This document shows positions 8,711 through 15,691 of a stretch of DNA of 64,000 bases, one piece after another. The stretch's first letter is position 1. Each line of letters begins with the position of its first letter. Position numbers and translations under genes: made by a program. The notes under the pieces were generated by a model, which did not search any database, was not told the origin of the DNA, and was given only the letters and a program-made list of their open reading frames with translations. Source of the stretch: Streptomyces ardesiacus (GTDB lineage Bacteria; Actinomycetota; Actinomycetes; Streptomycetales; Streptomycetaceae); NCBI RefSeq assembly GCF_003112575.1, contig NZ_BEWC01000001.1, positions 62,001-126,000 of the forward strand, read 5' to 3'.

Positions 8711-9073
8711 CTACGAGGTGGCCAGCCCCAGCCAGACAGTCACGGCCGCCGTGGCGGCGAGCCCGACGTTGAGCGTGATCCGGCGGTCCTCGCCGGTCAG
8801 GTGGACGGTGATCGCACCCGCCTGCAGGAGGACGAAGCCGATGGCCGCGGCCGGTGCCAGCAAGGGGGCGATGCCGGTCAGCCGGGGGAGGACCAGGCCG
8901 GTCGCACCGAGGAGTTCGACCGCCCCCAGCGCCCTGAGGACGGGCAAGGGCACACGATCGACCCAGGCCATCATCGGGCGGAGCCGATCGCGGCTCCGGC
9001 TCACCTTCAGCGCACCGGAGTAGAAGGAGAAGAGGGCGAGCAGTCCCGCGACTGCCCAATAGGCGATGTTCAT
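8711..9073 (-). CDS. DoxX-family small membrane protein
   Basis: 120 residues with four hydrophobic segments (about 3-22, 45-63, 70-92, 102-118), typical of DoxX/DoxD-like proteins of the inner membrane. The family motif region FYSGALKVSRSRDRL follows helix 1, and helix 2 begins with VLRALGAVELLGATGL. It lies 65 bp downstream of the cupin gene on the same strand, so the two are probably one transcript. DoxX-like proteins are linked to redox or quinone processes, but no reaction can be assigned here. Confidence 0.82.
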   Translation of the reverse strand: MNIAYWAVAGLLALFSFYSGALKVSRSRDRLRPMMAWVDRVPLPVLRALGAVELLGATGLVLPRLTGIAPLLAPAAAIGFVLLQAGAITVHLTGEDRRITLNVGLAATAAVTVWLGLATS

Positions 9074-9138
9074 GGTTCCCGTTCATGGGCCACCGGTTCG
9101 CGGGGCCCGTCGATTGCGTACGTGCTGTCCCGGGGGCG

Positions 9139-9639
9139 TCAGGCGAGGTCGGTGGCGGGCTCGGTCGCGTAGCGGCTCATCGCGTCGGCGGTGTCCCGCG
9201 GTGTCGGTGGCCGGCCACCGGCGAGCACCTTCTCCAGGTCCCGGAAGTACTGCACGTACAAGTCGGGGGTGAAGGTGCTGAGCATGACGACGGGCTGGTC
9301 GGAAAGGTTGGCGAAGGTGTGCGGGGTGCCGGGCGGAACCATCACGAGCGTGCCCGTGGTGGCGTCGTACTCCTCGTTCCCCACGGTGAACCGCACGGTG
9401 CCGGAGAGGACGTAGAAACCCTCGTCGTGCTGGGAGTGGCGGTGCTGGGGCGGCCCCTGGGTGTGCGGGGCGAGGACGGACTCCGCGATCGCGAGGCGGT
9501 GGCCGGTGTGGCTGCCGTCCTCCAGGACGCGCATGCGCGTGGTGCCCAGAACGATCGTCTCGCCCTCGCCGGGACCCACCACCGATACGGCGGAGTCGGC
9601 CTGCGGCTCGTTGGTTCCTGCTTCTTCGGTCATGGTCAC
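9139..9639 (-). CDS. Cupin-domain protein
   Basis: 166 residues. A single cupin barrel covers about 40-130, with the first metal motif GPPQHRHSQHDEGFYVLSG (three His and a Glu) and the second motif PGTPHTFANL. The intact ligand set predicts one bound metal, either as a small dioxygenase/isomerase or as a sensor domain; the reaction is unknown. It is the first gene of a likely cupin-doxX unit, divergent from a LysR regulator whose operator-like palindrome lies 50 bp upstream of this start. Confidence 0.85.
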   Translation of the reverse strand: MTMTEEAGTNEPQADSAVSVVGPGEGETIVLGTTRMRVLEDGSHTGHRLAIAESVLAPHTQGPPQHRHSQHDEGFYVLSGTVRFTVGNEEYDATTGTLVMVPPGTPHTFANLSDQPVVMLSTFTPDLYVQYFRDLEKVLAGGRPPTPRDTADAMSRYATEPATDLA

Positions 9640-9688
9640 GAGTGCACCGCCGACGCCCCGCCGGTGTCCAAAACCCGTTCCGCATCGC

Positions 9689-9707
9689 CGATACCCGCTG
9701 GGTATCG
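9689..9707. promoter_or_regulatory. LysR-type operator palindrome
   Basis: A perfect 19-bp dyad, CGATACCC-GCT-GGGTATCG, contains the LysR box ATAC-N7-GTAT (T-N11-A form). It sits 8 bp before the LysR GTG start and 50 bp before the cupin start, the usual place for autoregulation and divergent control. Confidence 0.65.
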
Positions 9708-9714
9708 TTGCAGC

Positions 9715-10566
9715 GTGGAGCTACGGACCTTGCGCTACTTCGTGGCCGTCGCCGAGGAACGCCACTTCGGCCGGGCCGCCGCCCGACTGCACATGAGCCA
9801 GCCGCCGCTGAGCCGGGCGATCAAGCAGTTGGAGGCGGAGGCCGGGGCTTTGCTGTTCTCCCGCTCGTCCACCGGCGTCGCGCTCACTCCGGTGGGCACG
9901 GTGCTGCTCGACGAGGCGCGGGCCCTCCTCGACCACGCCGACCGCGTCCGTGTGCGCGTGAGAGCGGCGGCCGGCGTCGCGTCCCTCACCGTCGGCATCC
10001 TGGGCGACGGCGCCGACCCGGGTGTGTCGAGGCTGGCTGCCGTCTATCGCCGAAGCCATCCCGGCGTCGGCATCCGCGTCCGCGACGCCGATCTGAGCGA
10101 CCCCACGTGCGGGCTGCGCGCCGGACTGGTCGACGTCGCCCTGACCCGGGCGCCGTTCGACGAGACCGCCCTGACGGTGCGTGCGCTGCGGACCGACCCG
10201 GTCGGGGTGGTCCTGCGCGCCGACGATCCGCTGGCCGGCCGCGATCAGCTCCGGCTGGCCGAGCTGGACGACCGCCGCTGGTTCCAGTTCCCGCAGGGCA
10301 CCGACCCCGTCTGGCAGTCGTACTGGAACGGCGGCAGGCCGCGCGAGGGACCGACGGTGCGGGCCGTCCAGGAATGCCTGCAGGCCGTGCTGTGGAACGG
10401 TACGGTCGGTCTGGCCCCGCTCGGTCACGACCTGCCCGCGGACCTGGCCGTGGTGCCGCTGACCGACATGGAGCCGAGCCGAGTGGTGGTGGCGTGGAAC
10501 AGAGGTGACACCAACCCGTTGATCCGGTCCTTCGTCAGGACCGCGACAGCCGCGTACCTGCCTTGA
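9715..10566 (+). CDS. LysR-family transcriptional regulator
   Basis: 283 residues. The N-terminal winged helix is typical: LRTLRYFVAVAEERHFGRAAARLHMSQ, then PPLSRAIKQLEAEAGALLF. A helical linker and a periplasmic-binding-type effector domain (about 90-283) follow, ending in an ordinary C terminus. GTG 9715 is chosen because the conserved family start is at the LRYF segment and the operator lies just upstream. It probably controls the divergent cupin-doxX pair in answer to an unknown small molecule. Confidence 0.9.
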   Translation: MELRTLRYFVAVAEERHFGRAAARLHMSQPPLSRAIKQLEAEAGALLFSRSSTGVALTPVGTVLLDEARALLDHADRVRVRVRAAAGVASLTVGILGDGADPGVSRLAAVYRRSHPGVGIRVRDADLSDPTCGLRAGLVDVALTRAPFDETALTVRALRTDPVGVVLRADDPLAGRDQLRLAELDDRRWFQFPQGTDPVWQSYWNGGRPREGPTVRAVQECLQAVLWNGTVGLAPLGHDLPADLAVVPLTDMEPSRVVVAWNRGDTNPLIRSFVRTATAAYLP

Positions 10567-10755
10567 GCAGCCGAAGCGGTGCCGCCGCGGCTCGTGAACA
10601 CGACCGACGCCGCGGCTCTCGGGCCGCACTGGTTCCCCGGTCCGTCGCGGTTCGGGGCGTCCCTCACCTCCGGGTGCGTCGTCTCCGATGAGTTCACCCA
10701 CCGGCGGAGGTCTCAGGTGACCCGGAGCCCGACTCGTGACAGGAGACCTCCCCGC

Positions 10756-11430
10756 ATGACCCGCATGACTGACCCGAAGCCGACCGCGGGACGCGACCGA
10801 GGGGCCGGCGTCTGGCCCTCGATCCACACGGAACGCGCGGCGCTCGCGGCCGACCTGGAAAAGCTGACCGACGACCGGTGGACGACGCCGTCGCTGTGCC
10901 GCGGCCTGACCGTGCGCGAGGTCCTGGCCCACCTCACGGCCGGCGCGAGCCTCAACACGGTCCGCTGGCTGGCGGGGGTGATCCGCTGCCGGTTCGACTT
11001 CGACAAGCAGGTGGCCGTGCGGCTGGCCGAGCAGCTCGGCGCGGATCCGGCCGAGACCCTGGAACGGTTCCGGCGCGTGGTGGCGAGCACGACCAAGCCG
11101 CCCCTGCCCCCCGTCGCCATGCTGGGCGAGACCCTGGTCCACGGCGAGGACATACGACGCCCCCTGGGCATCCACCGCGCCTACCCGATCGACGTGATCA
11201 CGCGGGTGGCCGAGTACTACCAGGGCTCGGACATGGTGGTCGTCGCCAGGAAGCGGATCGCGGGGCTGCGGCTCACCGCGACCGACAGCACGTTCACGAC
11301 CGGTTCCGGGCCCGTGGTGTCCGGCCCGACCACGGCCCTGGTGATGGCCATGACCGGCCGCGAGGCGTACTGCGACGACCTGGAGGGCGAGGGCGTGGAA
11401 CTGCTGCGCGGGCGCTGCGGCACGTCATGA
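10756..11430 (+). CDS. Maleylpyruvate isomerase-family mycothiol-dependent protein (DinB-like)
   Basis: 224 residues from ATG 10756 (a second ATG is at 10765; AGGAG upstream serves either). The four-helix DinB/MDMPI fold is suggested by LEKLTDDRWTTPSLCRGLTVREVLAHLT near residues 30-60, the first metal-ligand helix, and by LGETLVHGEDIRRPLG near residue 125, with the His of the second and third ligand positions. Proteins of this group use mycothiol to isomerise or conjugate small molecules in actinobacteria. The true substrate is unknown. It converges on the DUF397 gene across a hairpin terminator. Confidence 0.8.
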   Translation: MTRMTDPKPTAGRDRGAGVWPSIHTERAALAADLEKLTDDRWTTPSLCRGLTVREVLAHLTAGASLNTVRWLAGVIRCRFDFDKQVAVRLAEQLGADPAETLERFRRVVASTTKPPLPPVAMLGETLVHGEDIRRPLGIHRAYPIDVITRVAEYYQGSDMVVVARKRIAGLRLTATDSTFTTGSGPVVSGPTTALVMAMTGREAYCDDLEGEGVELLRGRCGTS

Positions 11431-11436
11431 GTGGGG

Positions 11437-11463
11437 CCCGCCCCGGGACAGCTCCGGGGCGGG
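11437..11463. terminator. Bidirectional hairpin terminator
   Basis: A perfect 10-bp GC stem (CCCGCCCCGG / CCGGGGCGGG) with a 7-base loop fills the 37-bp gap between two convergent genes. Confidence 0.7.
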
Positions 11464-11467
11464 TCGC

Positions 11468-11713
11468 TCAGGAGTGGGCCGTGTACGTGAGGAAGCGGGT
11501 CCATGCCTCCGGGGAGACGGCGAGCCGGTTGCCGTGCGGCGCCTTGGAGTCACGGACGTGAACGGTGCCGGGGCAGGACGCCACCTCGACGCAGTCGCCC
11601 TGACTGCCGCTGCTGTAGCTGGACTTGTGCCAGGACAGGGCCACCTCGACGCAGTCGCCGTCGCCGCCGCTGCTGTACGAGCTTTTGAACCAGACCAGTT
11701 CCGTAGTGCTCAT
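11468..11713 (-). CDS. DUF397 protein with duplicated core motif
   Basis: 81 residues. The DUF397 signature W-x-KSSYSSG-x-GDCVEVA occurs twice in a row (FKSSYSSGGDGDCVEVA then HKSSYSSGSQGDCVEVA), followed by the VRDSK-x-PxG-xL end of the domain. Most members carry one copy. The start ATG overlaps the stop of the upstream XRE gene by 4 bp (ATGA), so translation is coupled. DUF397 proteins are partners of Scr1/BldB-type regulators in Streptomyces and are thought to antagonise the paired DNA-binding protein; that role is inferred from family knowledge. Confidence 0.88.
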   Translation of the reverse strand: MSTTELVWFKSSYSSGGDGDCVEVALSWHKSSYSSGSQGDCVEVASCPGTVHVRDSKAPHGNRLAVSPEAWTRFLTYTAHS

Positions 11714-12543
11714 GAGGCTCCTCGCATCTGCTGCAACAGGCTCAGGGAGTCGTCGAGGGAGAGAGCCTGTGACCGCATCCTGGCATACCTCATCTGGAGG
11801 ACGCTGACCTCCTTCCGCTCGGGGACGAACATGCCCCCGCGCTGACCCTCGTTGTACGCGAACCAGCGCGCGTCGGGCGTCTCCAGGAGCTGCATCGGGC
11901 CGTCCAACCCTGCGTGCGCGTTCCGCACCAGGGGCATCAGCTGCACCTCGACGTTTCGCAGCTCGGCCAGTCCCAGCAGGTGGTCGATCAGCTCCCGCGT
12001 GACCTCCGCCCCGCCCATGCGCCGCAGGAACATGTGCTCCTCCAGAATGAAGCTGAACGCCGTGTTCGGCCGCTCCCTCAACAGGCGCTGTCGTTCCGCT
12101 CGTGCCGCCCACTGGGCCTCGACCTGGTCGTCGCTGAGTGGCGGCAGTTGGTTGGTGAACAGCGTGCGCGCGTACGCCTCGGTCTGCAACAGGCCCGGAA
12201 TCAGGCGGCATTCATACGTATACAGACTCACCGCCTCCGCCTCGAACCGCGCCCACTGGCGGAACCAGCTCGCCAGCCCCGGTTGCCGCGACAGATGCCG
12301 TGCCGCACCTCGCAGCGCGCCGAACGCTTCGAGGACCTCCTCGGCGCGGGTCACGAAGTCCCCCGGAGGGAACCGCCGCCCCTGCTCGATGGAGGCCACC
12401 GTCGGCACCGAGTACCGCACTCGTGGCGCGAACTCCTCCTGGGTCAGCCCCGCCCGTTTGCGGAAGGCCTTGACGACCTCGCCGAACGCCTTGAGGCTGT
12501 CCGACGCCTCCGGCTCACCCGCGCCGCCCGTACCGTCCGTCAT
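11710..12543 (-). CDS. XRE/Scr1-type regulator with DUF5753 domain
   Basis: 277 residues from ATG 12543, preceded by GGGAGG; an earlier in-frame start 48 bp upstream lacks a ribosome site. Residues 18-75 form an XRE helix-turn-helix (FRKRAGLTQEEFAPRVRYSVPTVASIEQG). The C-terminal two thirds is the DUF5753 domain, with YECRLIPGLLQTEAYARTL and LMPLVRNAHAGLDGPMQLL. It is coupled to the DUF397 gene, the usual two-gene arrangement in Streptomyces. Targets and signal are unknown. Confidence 0.9.
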   Translation of the reverse strand: MTDGTGGAGEPEASDSLKAFGEVVKAFRKRAGLTQEEFAPRVRYSVPTVASIEQGRRFPPGDFVTRAEEVLEAFGALRGAARHLSRQPGLASWFRQWARFEAEAVSLYTYECRLIPGLLQTEAYARTLFTNQLPPLSDDQVEAQWAARAERQRLLRERPNTAFSFILEEHMFLRRMGGAEVTRELIDHLLGLAELRNVEVQLMPLVRNAHAGLDGPMQLLETPDARWFAYNEGQRGGMFVPERKEVSVLQMRYARMRSQALSLDDSLSLLQQMRGAS

Positions 12544-12683
12544 CCGGGACACCTCCCACCCGTCACACCCGTTCAACGGGCCCATGGTCACGGACGGTTA
12601 CTCCTACTGTCCACCGTCCGCACCCGTACGCTCACCGTGCGTACCGGTCGGTGATCTGGTGGGAGGGCGACGTCGCAGGTGGG

Positions 12684-13178
12684 ATGGGCCGCATGAGACC
12701 AGCCTCCACCCCCCGACTCCCGGTCACCGCGCGTGTGTTCGTCCAGCGGTTCAGCTCGACCCCGCGCGGTGCGCGACTCGCCCGGCACCTCGCCCTGCAC
12801 CGGCTGGACACCTGGGGCGTCCCGTACGGCTCGGCGCTCTCGGACACGGCCGCCCTGCTCGTCGCGGAGCTGGCGGCCAACGCCGTGACGCACGGGCGGG
12901 TGCCGGGGCGGGACATCGAGGTGGGACTGCGGCTCGACGCGTACACGCTGCGGATCGACGTCTCCGACAGCCGGGGGGAGCGGCGCCCGGAGATCACGGC
13001 GGCACCGGAGGGCGAGCACGGGCGCGGGCTGCTGCTCGTGGAGGCGCTCGCCGACCGGTGGGGCGTCTTCGACCGCGTGCCCGTCGGCAAGACCGTCCGT
13101 GCGGAGCTGGACCTGCCTCACGGGTGGCCCAGCGCCACCGGCAGGTCGGAGCGGCCGTTGACGCCGAGGGCGCGGTAG
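12684..13178 (+). CDS. Histidine-kinase-like ATPase (anti-sigma/RsbW-type)
   Basis: About 164 residues; starts at ATG 12684 or 12693 both follow a G-rich site. The GHKL ATP-binding elements are present: the N box in LLVAELAANAVTHG near residue 65, the DVSDSRGERRP G1-like segment and GRGLLLVEALADRWG for G2. Short Streptomyces proteins like this bind ATP and often act as anti-sigma or phospho-relay switch kinases. The last 20 residues are unusual, because the reading frame runs 61 bp into the antisense strand of the LuxR-type gene that ends at 13118. Confidence 0.85.
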   Translation: MGRMRPASTPRLPVTARVFVQRFSSTPRGARLARHLALHRLDTWGVPYGSALSDTAALLVAELAANAVTHGRVPGRDIEVGLRLDAYTLRIDVSDSRGERRPEITAAPEGEHGRGLLLVEALADRWGVFDRVPVGKTVRAELDLPHGWPSATGRSERPLTPRAR

Positions 13179-15691
13179 GTGTGCGTCAGGTGGAGCTCCA
13201 CCGTGCGGACGCCGACCGACAGTTCCCGGGAGATGGCCGTGTTCGACCACCCCTTCGCCGCCAGCAGGGCGACCCGTAGCTGGGCCGGGCTCAGCCGGGA
13301 CCGGTTCGAGTCCGGTGGTGCGGTGAGCCGGGCGGCGACCTCCGCGGTGAGCGGGAAGGTGCGGTCCCGCCCGACCGCCTCGTCGAGCAGGCGGCGCGCC
13401 TGCTGCGGCAGTCCGGTGTCGGACGGGCCGGAGGCCAGGGCCGCCACCGCGCGGGCGTACAGGCGCCGGGGCGGCATGTCGGCCAGCAGACGGAGCGCGG
13501 TCCGTATGTGGACGAGTGCCGCACGGCCGGAGAGGGCGAGCCCCGACCACAGGTGCACCGCCCCGACCGTGCCGGGCGCACCCCAGGACCGGGCGGCGGC
13601 GAGGCTCTCGGCGACCAGGCGCCCGGCGGTGTCCGGGGCGGCGCAGGCCACCTCCGCGACGGCCAGGTGCGAACCCCAGGGAAGGACGGCCGGGTTCACG
13701 CAGCCCAGCGCCCGTGCCATCCGGCCGCACTCGCGCAGGTAGGCCCTCGCCTCGGACGGACGGCCCGTGCGCAGGCACAGGACGCCCCGGGCGAACAACA
13801 ACTGGGCGGGGCCCAGACCGTGCTCGTCGCGGCCGGGCGGGCGGCCCGGGCGGGCCAGGACCGATTCCGCCAGGTCCGTCCTTCCGGTCTCGACGGCGAC
13901 GAGCACCTCCACCGCGGTCAGTCTCGCCAGGGTCCGCGGATGCCAGTCCCGCCGGGGCACCTCGTCGGTCGCCTCCGCCAGCCACTGGCCGGCCCGCTCG
14001 GGCTCGCCGGTGCGCAGGGCGAGTTCGGCGAGGTCCAGCAGGGCGTGCCCGGCCACGGGCGGCATCCCGCGCCGCCGGGCCTCGGCCGCGATCCGCAGCG
14101 ACTCGGCCCGGGCCGGTGCCACGTCCTCGGTGACGGCCAGCACGCGCGAGGCGACCAGCCGGGGTGTGAGCAGCCCGCCCCTGCCCGCCCGGATCAGCAC
14201 GGCCCCGGCCAGCCGGCGCGCCTCGCCGATCCGCCGGCCGTCCAGACAGTGCCGCCACGCCCCGGCCGCGGCACGGGGCGCGTCGAAGCCCGGCGCGTCC
14301 CCGGCCTCCCGCGCGCCCGGGGAGATGAGGTCCGCCACGCGTGCCGACCCCGTCGGACTGGCCTCCACGGCCAGCGCGTGCAGACCGCGCAGCGTCCGCC
14401 CTTCCGCTCCCGTCCCCGCGCGGGCGGCCGCCGCACCGAGCGCCGCCGCCGCGTCGTCCCCGGCGCACAGGGTCAGCATGTCGGCGGCGAACAGCACCGC
14501 CCCGGAGTCGTCCGGGACCTCGGCCTCCAGCAGGATCCGCCGGAACGCGCGCTCGGCCGCCGCGGGCCGCCGCGCCCACTGCGCCTTCGCCAGCTCCAGC
14601 AGCGTCTTCGCGGGCGGGCGGGCCGCGGCGGCGTGGTCGAGGGCGCGGTCCAGGAGGACCACCGCCGTCTCGTCGTCGCCGGACCGCCGCGCGGCCGTGC
14701 CCGCCGCGTGGAGCGCGTCGGCCACCCACGGTTCGTCCAGCGAGATCCGGGAGACCAGCAGCCCGAGCACCTCCGGCGCGAAGTCCTCGCGGCGTGCCAG
14801 CCGTACGGCACGCTCGTGGAGCAGTCGGCGCCGGTCGGCGTCCAGCAGCGCGAGCAGCCGTTCCGCTGTCAGGGGGTCGTACACCCGGGGACGGACGAGT
14901 GAGCCGAGCAGGCCGGCCACCGCCGGTTCCGTGCGGGCCTGTTCGCCCTCCGGCGGGGTGAGCCCGGCCAGCTCGCCGACCTGACGGAACGAGAAGTGGC
15001 CCGCGGCCACCGCGCTCGCCGTGACGAGCGCGGACGCCTGCGGGGAGGACCCTGCCAGGACGGTGCGCAGGTGGTGCCGTCCCACTTGGTCGGCGAGCGC
15101 GGCGAACGCGTCCGGGTCGGGCGGCGTGCCGGGCCACCGCCGCAGCACCGGGCACAGGACCGCCGGGTTGCCGCCGGTCGCCGCGGTCGCGGCCGGCAGG
15201 AGCGCGTCGGCCGCCTCCCGGCCGTACGCCCGGACGAGCAGCGCCCCCACGGCCTGGTCGGTCAGCGGACGCGACGACAGTTCGTACCGGCGGCCCCGCT
15301 GGGCGTCGGGCGGCAGCGGGAGCGAGGCGTCGCACCCCCCGGTGAGCGCCCGCAGCACGGGCCCGGGCCGCGGGGCCGCGTCGGAGACGGGACCGGCCGC
15401 CTCCGCCACCGGGCCGGTGGGGACGTCGTCGGTGAACAGTGCCCACGGTCCGGTCTCCGGGGCCCGTGCGGGCTCCGTCACGACGTGCAGGCCGGCTCGG
15501 CGGGCGAGTTCGGCGCCCGCCGCCAGCAGGGCGCTGCGCCCCGTGCCCGGGCGCCCGCGGACCACCACGGTCGTGGCCGCGCCGTTCAGGGCCCGGCGCA
15601 CGGCCCGCTCCCACACGGCCAGTTCACCGGTCCGCTCCACGAGCCCGGAGGCCGGTGCGGGCGAACAGGGGGCCACGGAAGCCGTGTTCAC
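13118..15691 (-). CDS. Large ATP-binding LuxR-family regulator, second gene of a coupled pair
   Basis: 857 residues. N-terminal AAA-like domain with an altered Walker A GRPGTGRSALL near residues 45-55 (Arg in place of Lys) and a weak Walker B; a long alpha-helical repeat middle; and a C-terminal LuxR helix-turn-helix LSPAQLRVALLAAKGWSNTAISRELSV near 795-850. The GTG start overlaps the stop of the upstream paralogue by 4 bp (15688-15691), so the pair is translationally coupled and may work as a hetero-complex. LAL proteins usually switch on antibiotic clusters; that this one controls the NRPS operon about 10 kb away is inferred from position. Confidence 0.85.
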   Translation of the reverse strand: MNTASVAPCSPAPASGLVERTGELAVWERAVRRALNGAATTVVVRGRPGTGRSALLAAGAELARRAGLHVVTEPARAPETGPWALFTDDVPTGPVAEAAGPVSDAAPRPGPVLRALTGGCDASLPLPPDAQRGRRYELSSRPLTDQAVGALLVRAYGREAADALLPAATAATGGNPAVLCPVLRRWPGTPPDPDAFAALADQVGRHHLRTVLAGSSPQASALVTASAVAAGHFSFRQVGELAGLTPPEGEQARTEPAVAGLLGSLVRPRVYDPLTAERLLALLDADRRRLLHERAVRLARREDFAPEVLGLLVSRISLDEPWVADALHAAGTAARRSGDDETAVVLLDRALDHAAAARPPAKTLLELAKAQWARRPAAAERAFRRILLEAEVPDDSGAVLFAADMLTLCAGDDAAAALGAAAARAGTGAEGRTLRGLHALAVEASPTGSARVADLISPGAREAGDAPGFDAPRAAAGAWRHCLDGRRIGEARRLAGAVLIRAGRGGLLTPRLVASRVLAVTEDVAPARAESLRIAAEARRRGMPPVAGHALLDLAELALRTGEPERAGQWLAEATDEVPRRDWHPRTLARLTAVEVLVAVETGRTDLAESVLARPGRPPGRDEHGLGPAQLLFARGVLCLRTGRPSEARAYLRECGRMARALGCVNPAVLPWGSHLAVAEVACAAPDTAGRLVAESLAAARSWGAPGTVGAVHLWSGLALSGRAALVHIRTALRLLADMPPRRLYARAVAALASGPSDTGLPQQARRLLDEAVGRDRTFPLTAEVAARLTAPPDSNRSRLSPAQLRVALLAAKGWSNTAISRELSVGVRTVELHLTHTYRALGVNGRSDLPVALGHP

